Positions 1-7,374 of a stretch of 15,937 nt of DNA are shown here, piece after piece. The stretch is taken from contig CANHYS010000007.1 in NCBI GenBank assembly GCA_947464585.1, forward strand, positions 1 through 15,937, read 5' to 3'. The position numbers and the translations under genes are program-made. The notes beneath the pieces were generated by a model. It did no database searches. It saw nothing but the letters and a program-made list of their open reading frames with translations, and was not told the DNA's origin. This DNA is from Planctomycetaceae bacterium. GTDB taxonomy: Bacteria > Planctomycetota > Planctomycetia > Pirellulales > UBA1268. How positions within the stretch are numbered: the first letter of the stretch is position 1; each line of letters opens with the position of its first letter.

Positions 1-1059
1 GGAAGTACGAGCGCGGTGGCCGTGGCACAGCCGGACGCGTTTCGGATCCTGCGACGAATGGAGCCTGGGAGCGAGGTGATGGTGACCGGGATTGTGCGCG
101 AGGACGCGACCGACCCTGCCGAGGTCGGCAGGAACATGACGCCCCGGCCATTCGGTCAGCTGCAACTGTTGCTGCGATCCGCAGCCGATGTGCGGCTCGT
201 CCGTGCCCCATCCTGGTGGAAGCCGCAACGGCTGGCGGCCGCACTCGCAGCTGTGGCCATGGTCGCGGGCATTGCGAGCGTCTGGGTTATGCTGTTGCGT
301 CGCCAGGTGACGCGGCAACTGGCGGTCATCGAGAAAAAACTGCAGGCAGAGGCTGCTACCGAAGAGCGCCATCGTATCGCCCGCGAGTTTCACGACACTC
401 TCGAACAGGATCTCGCCGGCATCTCGTTACGGCTGGATGCCGCGGCCCATCGGGCGGCCGACGAGCGGTCCCGCCACGTGTTGGAGGAGCAGCGGGGCCT
501 GCTCGCCCGGCTTCAGTCGGAGACCCATGACTTCCTCTGGGATCTCCGCGATCCGGCCCGCCACGATGGCTCGCTCCTGGAATCGCTGGCGGCGCAGATG
601 GCTTATTTGCGGTCGCTCACCACCGTGCCGATTCGGTTCGACGCCGCCGGCGATTTGCCACGCGTGCCGTCCCTCGTGCAATACCAGTTGCTGCGGATCA
701 TGCGGGAGGCGGTCAACAACGCCTTGAAACATGCAGATGCGGCGGCGATCGAGGTGCGGGTCGCGTCCGGGCCGGACGGCCTGTGCCTGACGGTGACGGA
801 CGACGGCATTGGATTCGACGTCGCCGGCCGCGAGTTGCTGGATGGGCATTTTGGAATCCGCGGGATACGGGAGCGGGCGAGGCGCATTGGCGCGAAGACC
901 GCCATCGAAAGCCACTCCGGTCGCGGCACGCATGTGGCGATCGTCGTGCCACCGAGCAGGCTGGTAGTTGCCACGGAGAGCGCATTGTCGGAACCGACAA
1001 TGGCAACCGCTGGAGCGGCGGGCGATCATGGTCTTCGCAACGCCGTCGGGAATCCTTGA
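1..1059 (+). CDS. Sensor histidine kinase, NarL/DegS type (5' partial)
   Basis: The reading frame is open to the left edge, so the N-terminus is missing; an internal GTG at 16 is not a convincing start. Residues here are counted from that GTG. Residues 1-68 look like the end of an extracytoplasmic beta-rich domain, finishing in a Trp-Trp pair. One membrane helix follows (about 73-94), then a short coiled linker. The HisKA_3 dimerisation domain has the box ERHRIAREFHDTLEQD with the phospho-accepting His126. The ATPase domain shows the N box (EAVNNALKHA, Asn235), DDGIGF at 262 and the G boxes GHFGIRGI and GRGT. It should autophosphorylate and pass phosphate to the response regulator encoded next, whose ATG overlaps this stop codon (ATGA). 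The signal sensed cannot be seen. The last 30 or so residues lie outside the ATPase domain and their DNA carries a palindrome (984-1001). Confidence 0.93.
   Translation, partial: GSTSAVAVAQPDAFRILRRMEPGSEVMVTGIVREDATDPAEVGRNMTPRPFGQLQLLLRSAADVRLVRAPSWWKPQRLAAALAAVAMVAGIASVWVMLLRRQVTRQLAVIEKKLQAEAATEERHRIAREFHDTLEQDLAGISLRLDAAAHRAADERSRHVLEEQRGLLARLQSETHDFLWDLRDPARHDGSLLESLAAQMAYLRSLTTVPIRFDAAGDLPRVPSLVQYQLLRIMREAVNNALKHADAAAIEVRVASGPDGLCLTVTDDGIGFDVAGRELLDGHFGIRGIRERARRIGAKTAIESHSGRGTHVAIVVPPSRLVVATESALSEPTMATAGAAGDHGLRNAVGNP
984..1001. promoter_or_regulatory. Candidate operator palindrome, copy 1
   Basis: The sequence ATTGTCGGAACCGACAAT is a perfect inverted repeat with 8-bp arms around AA. 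It lies in the poorly constrained 3' tail of the kinase gene, 57 bp before the response regulator ATG. It matches the palindrome at 1724-1741 except for one compensated base pair in the arms (G:C here, A:T there). A conserved half-site ATTGTCG at two gene starts fits binding by a dimeric LuxR/NarL-type regulator. The encoded regulator is the obvious candidate, but that assignment is inference. Confidence 0.6.
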
Positions 1060-1712
1060 TGCTCGCCATAGCTGCCACGATCCGTCTGCTCGTCGTCGAC
1101 GACCACCCGCTGTTTCGGGAGGGGCTGGCTCGTACGCTCGGCACCGAGGAAGGTCTCGAAATCGTGGCCCAGGCGGAGGACGGCACGACGGCGGTCGCGC
1201 AGTGGGAACAGCTACGGCCCGACGTTGCGCTCATCGACGTGAGCATGCCAGGGATTGACGGGATCGAGACGGTCCGCCGGTTACGGGCCCGGCATCCGCA
1301 GGCGAAGGTGCTGATGCTGACCTCATCCGAGGATTGCGACGACGTGATCGCCGCCCTCGACGCCGGGGCCAGTGGCTACATCACGAAGTCGGTCCGCTAT
1401 GGCGACCTCGTCGCGGCGGTCCGCGAGGTGCATGCCGGAGGCCGGCCACTCGGCGAGGCGATCGCGCGGAAGCTCGCTGCCCGCGATCCGAATGGGCCGC
1501 TCACGCCGCGTGAGCTCGACGTGCTGCGGCTGCTCCGCGAGGGCCTTTCGATCGACCAGATGGGGCGACGGCTCGACATTACGGAGCGAACCGTGCGGGC
1601 GCACGTGACCGCGATCAAGGTCAAACTCGATGCCGCAAACACGGCGCAGGCCGTCGCCCGCGGGTTTGAGCGGGGACTGCTGTCCGGCGGTCCGCCAAAG
1701 CGGATCCCTTGA
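1059..1712 (+). CDS. Response regulator, NarL/FixJ type with LuxR-type HTH
   Basis: This 217-residue protein has the standard layout: a receiver domain (about 8-125) followed by a LuxR-type helix-turn-helix (about 146-205). The receiver carries the acidic pair Asp14-Asp15, the phospho-acceptor Asp60 in LIDVSMPG, Thr88 and Lys110 (YITKS). The DNA-binding part begins LTPRELDVLRLLREG and includes ITERTVRAHVTAIKVKL, the recognition-helix region. The start at 1059 is chosen because it gives the normal receiver N-terminus and overlaps the kinase stop as ATGA; the frame stays open further upstream, but only through the kinase gene in another frame. Once phosphorylated by the kinase it should dimerise and bind inverted repeats. 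Matching 18-bp palindromes lie 57 bp before its start and 11 bp after its stop, which suggests autoregulation and control of the downstream operon. Confidence 0.95.
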   Translation: MLAIAATIRLLVVDDHPLFREGLARTLGTEEGLEIVAQAEDGTTAVAQWEQLRPDVALIDVSMPGIDGIETVRRLRARHPQAKVLMLTSSEDCDDVIAALDAGASGYITKSVRYGDLVAAVREVHAGGRPLGEAIARKLAARDPNGPLTPRELDVLRLLREGLSIDQMGRRLDITERTVRAHVTAIKVKLDAANTAQAVARGFERGLLSGGPPKRIP

Positions 1713-1723
1713 AAACGGTCCTT

Positions 1724-1741
1724 ATTGTCGAAATCGACAAT
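1724..1741. promoter_or_regulatory. Candidate operator palindrome, copy 2
   Basis: The sequence ATTGTCGAAATCGACAAT is a perfect inverted repeat with 8-bp arms around AA. It lies in the 128-bp gap between the response regulator stop and the DUF1559 ATG. It shares the half-site ATTGTCG and the AA centre with the copy at 984-1001, and both are followed by GG. I found no third copy in the window. Its place upstream of a four-gene operon fits an activator or repressor site; a Rho-independent terminator is unlikely because the loop would be only two bases and no T-run follows. Confidence 0.65.
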
Positions 1742-1763
1742 GGTGGGGTGTGCGGCGGCCGCC

Positions 1764-1769
1764 TAAGAT
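1764..1769 (+). promoter_or_regulatory. Possible -10 element for the DUF1559 operon
   Basis: TAAGAT matches the sigma-70 consensus at 4 of 6 positions. No good -35 box stands at the normal distance. The upstream palindrome is centred about 31 bp before this hexamer, which would put it near -43 relative to a start around 1776, a position typical of activators that replace the -35 contact. Matches of this quality are common by chance, so this is weak. Confidence 0.25.
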
Positions 1770-1840
1770 CGGGACGGAGAGGGGCGGAGTGTCTGCCTTT
1801 CGTATCCACGTGCGTTCGGCGGAGTCGCGGGAGCAGGATA

Positions 1841-2830
1841 ATGAGATCGTTTACGTCGAAGCGTGCGTTCACGTTGGTCGAGCTTTTGGTCGTGATCGCG
1901 ATCATCGGCACGCTGGTCGGTCTGCTGCTGCCGGCGGTGCAGTCGGCGCGGGAAGCGGCCCGCCGGTCGCAGTGCAGCAACAACATGAAGCAGGTGGCAC
2001 TGGGCCTGCAGAACTACGCCGGTGCCAACAAGAAACTGCCGCCCGCGGCCACGAACAGCACCGTGGATACCCAAGGTCGGGCTGGCTGGAGTTGGATGCT
2101 CTTCGTGCTGCCCTATATCGAACAGGCCGATCTCTTCAACGCCTGCATGGGTCAGGTCACCTGGCGGATGCAGCAGCCGAGTTGGATGGATCCCGCAGTG
2201 GCGACCCGGGCAAGGGGAGCGATCCCGTCATTCATCTGCCCGACCGACACGGTCGCGGTGTTGGCCCCGGAGGCAAAGGTCAACTCGGCCGCCTCGTGGT
2301 TGACGTTTACCTCGAGCAAGGCGAACTATCTTGCCAACGGGGGGGCGAACAACATCTGGGGCGGTAGTGTCGATCAACAGTCGCGTGCGTCGCAGGGCGC
2401 GTTTCGCAAGGTGAACGGCGCCGCGTTCAAGGATTTTACGGACGGCCTTTCGAAAACGTTTCTCATCGGTGAAGCCGGCGGTACCCCGATCACGCCGAGT
2501 GACGCCGACAGGATGCCGGGCATCTGGACGGGCACGACGAACCAGAACAATGGACAGTTTGAAATCAGCCGATTTACGAACAACAAGCTCAATTCGGGGA
2601 TCGTGGATGCGTTCGGCAGCTTTCATCCGGGCGGCGGCAACTTCGCCATGGCCGATGCGTCGGTTCGGTTCATCGACGACATGATTCAGGCGAATCCACT
2701 CCTCTGGGGATTCGACGCAAGCAACGACGCGTCGATCACGAACTACCTCGGCCAGTCGGCCAGTTCGAGCCGCGGCATTTATGAGCGGCTGAGCACCCGG
2801 GCCGACGGCCTGTCCATCGGAGACTTCTAG
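1841..2830 (+). CDS. DUF1559 family pseudopilin-like protein
   Basis: This 329-residue protein starts with a type IV prepilin leader: a short basic peptide, then AFTLVELLVVIAII with the conserved Glu14 and a hydrophobic helix. The motif LLLPAVQSAREAARRSQCSN follows, diagnostic of the DUF1559 (SBP_bac_10) family that is greatly expanded in planctomycetes. Near the C-terminus is the family's FHPGGGNF signature, here with MADASVRF where DGSVRF is usual. The ATG at 1841 is chosen because it places the leader at the N-terminus; an upstream TTG (1709) would add 44 unrelated residues and run through the palindrome. It is probably cleaved by a prepilin peptidase and assembled or displayed at the cell envelope; its precise role is unknown. 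It is the first gene of a tight operon, three bases before the lipoprotein gene. Confidence 0.93.
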   Translation: MRSFTSKRAFTLVELLVVIAIIGTLVGLLLPAVQSAREAARRSQCSNNMKQVALGLQNYAGANKKLPPAATNSTVDTQGRAGWSWMLFVLPYIEQADLFNACMGQVTWRMQQPSWMDPAVATRARGAIPSFICPTDTVAVLAPEAKVNSAASWLTFTSSKANYLANGGANNIWGGSVDQQSRASQGAFRKVNGAAFKDFTDGLSKTFLIGEAGGTPITPSDADRMPGIWTGTTNQNNGQFEISRFTNNKLNSGIVDAFGSFHPGGGNFAMADASVRFIDDMIQANPLLWGFDASNDASITNYLGQSASSSRGIYERLSTRADGLSIGDF

Positions 2831-2833
2831 TCC

Positions 2834-3280
2834 ATGAAGCGAACGCGCACGTTGTCATGGCTTCTGGCTATCGCGTGTCTGACGACGGTGTTTTGCGGAT
2901 GCGGCCGCGGCGGCGTCGGTGCGACGGCAGTGGGCGTCTTGAAGATTGACGGTCAGCCCGCGCCGGCCGGGATCCGCGTCGACTTCCAACCACAGGGCGA
3001 GAAGGGATCTCCGTCTATGGGAATCACCGACACGAAGGGACGGTACGAACTCTTCTTCACAGCCGCTCGCAAGGGTGTGATGCCGGGCGAGTGTCTCGTG
3101 CGGCTTTCGATCATGCCCGAATACGGGGGCGATGGCATTCCGAAGACACCGGAGGCTCTTAGGGACCTGCGGATTCCAGACACCTATAGCCGTAAGTCGA
3201 CGCTCACCCGCACGGTCAAACCCGGCCACAACACGATCGACATCGAGATCGACACTACGGCCCAGCCCAAACCGAAATGA
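2834..3280 (+). CDS. Small lipoprotein with transthyretin/carboxypeptidase-regulatory-like domain
   Basis: This 148-residue protein has a basic start, a hydrophobic helix (about 7-21) and a lipobox-like FCGC, with Cys23 as the likely lipidated residue. The rest resembles the small beta-sandwich seen beside DUF1559 genes in planctomycetes: VGVLKIDGQPAPAGIRVDFQ, then GITDTKGRYELFF, then the PGECLVRLS strand. In this fold class the domain is generally structural or binding, not enzymatic. The gene lies three bases after the DUF1559 stop, and its own stop overlaps the cytochrome start (ATGA at 3277), so the three are very probably translationally coupled. The domain call rests on pattern recognition; the lipoprotein call is firmer. 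Confidence 0.82.
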   Translation: MKRTRTLSWLLAIACLTTVFCGCGRGGVGATAVGVLKIDGQPAPAGIRVDFQPQGEKGSPSMGITDTKGRYELFFTAARKGVMPGECLVRLSIMPEYGGDGIPKTPEALRDLRIPDTYSRKSTLTRTVKPGHNTIDIEIDTTAQPKPK

Positions 3281-5991
3281 CCATTCCAAAGTGGTGGCCC
3301 GCGCTCGGGTTCGTCTTTTTGGCCGTGCGGCTATCGCCGGCGTCAAGCCTCGCCGGGCCGCCGCACGTGGCCGATGCCACGCCGCCGCTGCTCGCCGGCC
3401 ACTGCCTCGAATGCCACGGGCCCGACGACGCGCAGGCGTCGTTTCGCGTCGACACGCTCACTCGGGCGATCGACACGGTCGAAATGGCGGAGCGATGGCA
3501 GAAGGTGCTCAATGCTCTGAACTCTGGTGAGATGCCGCCGGCCGACGCGAAGCCGATCGATCCGTCCCGCAAGATCGAACTGCTGGACGATCTTTCCCAC
3601 GCGATGGTCGCGGCGCGGAAGAGTCTTGCCGATCAGGGCGACGACACGCTCCTGCGGCGGCTCAACCGCCGCGAGTATCGCAACACGCTGCGGCAACTGC
3701 TCGGCGTGGAGATCGACGTCAACGAGCTGCCGGCCGACACGCGGTCCGGCGGCTTCGACACCTCCGGCAGCAACCTCTTCATGTCGGGCGACCAGTTCGA
3801 CCAGTATCGGGCGCTCGGCCGCGAGGCTGTTCACGAGGCATTCGCCAAGGCGGCGGCCGTCGGCATCGAGAAGTCGTTGCGGATCGAGGCGGAGACGAAC
3901 CACACCGCTTTTCTGGCCGCGAATAAAAAGTGGGACGACGAGCATCGGCGGGCGAAGCAGTGGGTCGATGCGGTCCTCGACGAGGCCAAGCGGCCTGAAA
4001 ATGCCGACGCCGTCACCGAGATCCGGAAGCGGGCCCCGAGCGACTGGCAGATGGTCCACCAGTGGATGCAGATTCCCGGTGCGCCAGCGCCCGACCAGTT
4101 TGGCTGGCCCAAACCATATGACGAGCAGGTGCTCTGGGAACTGAACAGCAACACCGAGTTCATCGCCTACGAGAAGCGGTATCTCCAACAGCCGCATCTC
4201 GACACGGGGGCCTATCTCACGCTGCCCGGTGCCAACCGGTCGAGCTACGCCAATAACTGGTTCACGCTGCGGATTCCGGACGACTGGCCGCCGGGCGATT
4301 ATGTCGTGCGGATCCGGGCCGGCGCGGCGCCGCAGGCGCCGGCCGATCGCCGCTTCATCGAATTCGGGCAGGCCCCGTGGCCTCAGGACGTGCCGGCCAT
4401 GAGCACCCACGAGGTGCTCGGCACCCTCGATGCTCCGGCCGTGATCGAGATCCCGTACGTGATCCTGGCGAAGCACGACGGTCGCAGCCGGATGCTCTTC
4501 ATCCGGGAACGAGGCATGGGGCAGCTGGCGCGTGCCGTGGCCCGCTTCAAGGAGGCGCAGAAGGCCAACGGCGTCGGGCCGGATCTCGCGATCTGGATCG
4601 ACTGGTTCGAGATGGAACGGCTGAGCGACGCCGACCGTGCGCCTCCGCCCGGCCTCCGCGCGCTCGATATCCCGCTCGACGAACGCGGCGACTCCCTTCC
4701 GCCCACGGCGATCAAGGCGGCGCTCGGCCGGTTCGTGCTCGAAGCGTATCGCGGAGCCTCGGCGCCGAAACGCTACCTCGACCGGCTGATGACGGCCTAC
4801 ATGCTGCGCCGCAAGGTCGGGGCCACGCACGCGGCGGCGCTCGCGGACACGCTTGCCTCGGTGCTGGCCTCGCCGAGGTTTCTCTATCGCGCCGAGCCCG
4901 AACGCAGCGATGACGATGGCGACGACACGCTCGACGGACAGAAGCTGGCCTGCCGGCTCTCCTACCTGCTCTGGGGTGAGCCGCCGGATGCGACGCTGCG
5001 GCAGAGGGCCAAGAGAGACAGCGAGGCTACGGCATTGAGCGACCCTGCCACGCTCGACGAGGAATGCCATCGCCTGCTCGACGACCCGCGGGTGCGCGGC
5101 TTCGTCGTGCCGCTGGTGTCGCAGTGGCTCTCGATGGAGCGGCTCGACTTCTTTCAGTTCGACCCGCGGCGGTTCCCCAGATTCGACCCGTCCGCGAAAG
5201 AGGCTGCCCGCCGTGAGGTCTATGAGACGTTCGCGGATCTCCTGCGGACCAACGGCCGCCTCGGCACTCTCCTCAAGGCCGACTCGGTCGTCGTCAATGG
5301 CCTGCTCGCCGAGTATTACGGTATTGCAGGGGTGTCGGGAGATGCGTTCACACGCGTGCCCGTGCCGGCGGGAAGTCCGCGGGGTGGCCTGTTGGGGATG
5401 GCCGCGATCCACGCGATGGGCAGCGACGGCGAACATTCCAGCCCCGTCGAACGCGGCGCGTGGGTGCTCCGCAAGCTGCTCGACGATCCACCGCCGCCGG
5501 CGCCACCAAATGTGCCGCAGGTGGCGAGGCTCGCAGGGAAATCGCTCACGACGCAGGAACGGCTCGTCGCGCACCAGGAGGAGCCGCAGTGCGCGAGCTG
5601 CCACCGGCGGATCGACCCGCCTGGCCTCGCGCTCGAGAATTTCGATGCGGTCGGCCAGTGGCGCACGGAAGACAGCTATACGCCGGTCGACGTGAACGGC
5701 TGGGCGAATCCGGCCTTGAAAAAAACATGGCCGATCGAGGTGAACGGCAGCTTCCACGGCGGTCCGTCGTTCGTCGGTTTCGAAGGCTTCCGCGAGGCCG
5801 TGGCGGCCCGCGAGCGCGACTTCGCCCGCGGCTTCGCGAAGGCCCTCGTTGAATACGCGCTCGGCCGGCCATGCGGATTTCGTGACGAGCCGCTCGTGGA
5901 ATCGATCGTCGCCCGGGCCGCCGCAAAAAACTTTGCTGTTCGCGAGTTCATCCACGCGCTCGTGCAGAGCGAAGCGTTTCGATCGAAGTGA
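3277..5991 (+). CDS. Planctomycete-type c-type cytochrome, DUF1587/1592/1595/1588/1585
   Basis: This is a 904-residue exported protein with a signal peptide (about 1-26). The first heme-binding motif, CLECH (Cys43, Cys46, His47), lies in a planctomycete cytochrome C domain. Then come DUF1587 (about 120-190, RRLNRREYRNTLRQLLGV), a long middle region with predicted beta strands (about 200-450), DUF1595 (about 482-545, ending LASPRFLYRAEPE), DUF1592 (from about 553, LSYLLWGEPPDATLRQRA), DUF1588 (about 695-795, GLLGMAAIHAMGSDGEHSSP) with the second heme motif CASCH (Cys772, Cys775, His776), and DUF1585 (about 845-904). It probably sits in the periplasm with two covalent hemes and is thought to serve in redox chemistry, but no reaction is established for the family. 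It overlaps the lipoprotein gene by four bases. The DUF1552 gene follows after 24 bp, the standard partner arrangement. Confidence 0.94.
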   Translation: MTIPKWWPALGFVFLAVRLSPASSLAGPPHVADATPPLLAGHCLECHGPDDAQASFRVDTLTRAIDTVEMAERWQKVLNALNSGEMPPADAKPIDPSRKIELLDDLSHAMVAARKSLADQGDDTLLRRLNRREYRNTLRQLLGVEIDVNELPADTRSGGFDTSGSNLFMSGDQFDQYRALGREAVHEAFAKAAAVGIEKSLRIEAETNHTAFLAANKKWDDEHRRAKQWVDAVLDEAKRPENADAVTEIRKRAPSDWQMVHQWMQIPGAPAPDQFGWPKPYDEQVLWELNSNTEFIAYEKRYLQQPHLDTGAYLTLPGANRSSYANNWFTLRIPDDWPPGDYVVRIRAGAAPQAPADRRFIEFGQAPWPQDVPAMSTHEVLGTLDAPAVIEIPYVILAKHDGRSRMLFIRERGMGQLARAVARFKEAQKANGVGPDLAIWIDWFEMERLSDADRAPPPGLRALDIPLDERGDSLPPTAIKAALGRFVLEAYRGASAPKRYLDRLMTAYMLRRKVGATHAAALADTLASVLASPRFLYRAEPERSDDDGDDTLDGQKLACRLSYLLWGEPPDATLRQRAKRDSEATALSDPATLDEECHRLLDDPRVRGFVVPLVSQWLSMERLDFFQFDPRRFPRFDPSAKEAARREVYETFADLLRTNGRLGTLLKADSVVVNGLLAEYYGIAGVSGDAFTRVPVPAGSPRGGLLGMAAIHAMGSDGEHSSPVERGAWVLRKLLDDPPPPAPPNVPQVARLAGKSLTTQERLVAHQEEPQCASCHRRIDPPGLALENFDAVGQWRTEDSYTPVDVNGWANPALKKTWPIEVNGSFHGGPSFVGFEGFREAVAARERDFARGFAKALVEYALGRPCGFRDEPLVESIVARAAAKNFAVREFIHALVQSEAFRSK

Positions 5992-6015
5992 ACGTGTTGA
6001 TCCCACCCCCTCACC

Positions 6016-7329
6016 ATGCGTGACACCATGCACACATCCATGCAACGCCGGCAGTTCCTCGAGACCGGCACCGCGATCATCGCCCTGCCCGCGCTTGAAT
6101 CCCTTGGCTTCCGGCGGTTCGCCAACGCGGCCGCCGCTGAGCAGCCGCGGCCCAAGCGGCTCGTCTTTCTCGGCTTCGGCTGGGGCGTGACGAACGATTC
6201 GTGGTATCCGGACGCGAACAAGCCCGGTCGGGACTATGCGCTGCCGCCCGGTCTCCGGCCGCTGGAAAAGCACAAGGACGACTTCACGATCATCCAGGGG
6301 CTCTGGCACCGCCACACCGCCAACGGCCATTACGGCAGCACGTTCTGGCTGACCGGCGCCAACGAATTCGGCCAGCCGGGGCAGGCCTTTTCGAACACCG
6401 TGTCGGTGGACCAGGTCGCGGCGAGCCGGCTCGGCGCGGCCACGCGGTTTGACTCGCTCTGCCTCGACTGCGGTGAGGCGGCGGGCGGCTCGGGACACGG
6501 ACCGGGCCTTTCGCTCTCGTGGGATGCCCGCGGCAAGCCGGTGGGTGGGCCCCGCAATCCCGTCGAGGCCTTCCACAAACTCTTCGCCCGCGACACGACG
6601 CCGCTGGAAGAGCAGCAGGCGCGGCTCACCGAACGGAAGAGCGTGCTCGATGACGCGCTTGAAAACGTTCGCGAACTCGGTCGCCGGCTGGGCAAGGCCG
6701 ACCGCGAGAAGCTCCGCGAATACTTCGACGGCATCCGCGACCTCGAGGCGAAGCTCGCCCGTGATGCAAAGTGGCTTGGTGTCGAGCGGCCGCGTCCGCC
6801 GATGGAGGAGCCCAAGCCGGGCCTCGCGGGAGTCGAGGAGATCAGGCTGATGTACGAGATCGCGGCCTTGGCACTCGAAACCGACAGCACGCGCGTGATC
6901 ACCTACCGGCAGCCGGTGAGCACGCTCGTCACGAGTCTCGGCATCAAGGTGGAGGCCCACACGATGAGCCACTACCACGGCCATGCCGGCGAGAAACAGG
7001 AGGCCTCGCAGCGCCGCGACTTGGCCCAGAGCGAACTGCTCGCTGGGCTGCTCGATCGGCTCAAGGCGACGAAGGAGCCGGATGGCAGCACGCTCTTCGA
7101 CCAGACGACGGTCGTCTACGGCAGCAACATCCGCACCGGCCACAGCCTCGATAACTGCCCCACGCTCGTGGCCGGTCGTGGCGCGGGCCTCCGCATGGGC
7201 GAGCAGATCGTCGTGCCCAAGGGCACACCTCTGTGCAACGCTTGGTTCACGATCTTAAAGGGATCGGGCATCGACGTGGCTTCGTTCGGTGACAGTACGG
7301 GCGTTGTCGAGCCGCTCGTGCGGGCGTGA
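6016..7329 (+). CDS. DUF1552 family protein, Tat-type signal
   Basis: The protein is 437 residues from the first ATG. In-frame ATGs at 6028 and 6040 are also possible; the one at 6040 would start directly at MQRRQFLE, as many family members do. The N-terminus carries a twin-arginine-like motif (QRRQFLE) and a hydrophobic stretch (TAIIALPALESL), so export by the Tat pathway is likely. The body matches DUF1552: KRLVFLGFGWGV near the start, a helical centre (RLGKADREKLREYFDGIRDL), and the MSHYHGHAG and VVYGSNIRTGH motifs towards the C-terminus. DUF1552 proteins typically sit directly downstream of DUF1592 cytochromes, as here (24 bp gap), and resemble the sulfatase-like DUF1501 proteins in role and layout. 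No catalytic activity is proven. It is the last gene of the operon. Confidence 0.92.
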   Translation: MRDTMHTSMQRRQFLETGTAIIALPALESLGFRRFANAAAAEQPRPKRLVFLGFGWGVTNDSWYPDANKPGRDYALPPGLRPLEKHKDDFTIIQGLWHRHTANGHYGSTFWLTGANEFGQPGQAFSNTVSVDQVAASRLGAATRFDSLCLDCGEAAGGSGHGPGLSLSWDARGKPVGGPRNPVEAFHKLFARDTTPLEEQQARLTERKSVLDDALENVRELGRRLGKADREKLREYFDGIRDLEAKLARDAKWLGVERPRPPMEEPKPGLAGVEEIRLMYEIAALALETDSTRVITYRQPVSTLVTSLGIKVEAHTMSHYHGHAGEKQEASQRRDLAQSELLAGLLDRLKATKEPDGSTLFDQTTVVYGSNIRTGHSLDNCPTLVAGRGAGLRMGEQIVVPKGTPLCNAWFTILKGSGIDVASFGDSTGVVEPLVRA

Positions 7330-7342
7330 CGAGCGGGAATCA

Positions 7343-7363
7343 CGGCACGTTCCAAACGTGTCG
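7343..7363. terminator. Hairpin between convergent genes
   Basis: A 9-bp stem (one G-T wobble at 7345/7361) with a 3-base loop CCA sits in the 45-bp gap between the DUF1552 stop and the isomerase stop on the opposite strand. The inner six pairs CACGTT/AACGTG are perfect. There is no T-run on either side. The place suggests a bidirectional terminator or 3'-end stabiliser, with limited confidence. Confidence 0.4.
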
Positions 7364-7374
7364 CCACTGGTCTC

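Noticed and set aside
1709..1840. TTG start extending the DUF1559 protein upstream
   Set aside because: It would bury the prepilin leader 44 residues inside and run through the palindrome at 1724-1741.
3343..7143. 1266-codon antisense reading frame spanning the cytochrome and DUF1552 genes
   Set aside because: It crosses the boundary of two well-recognised genes, shows no domain I know and is biased in composition as expected for the antisense of GC-rich codons.
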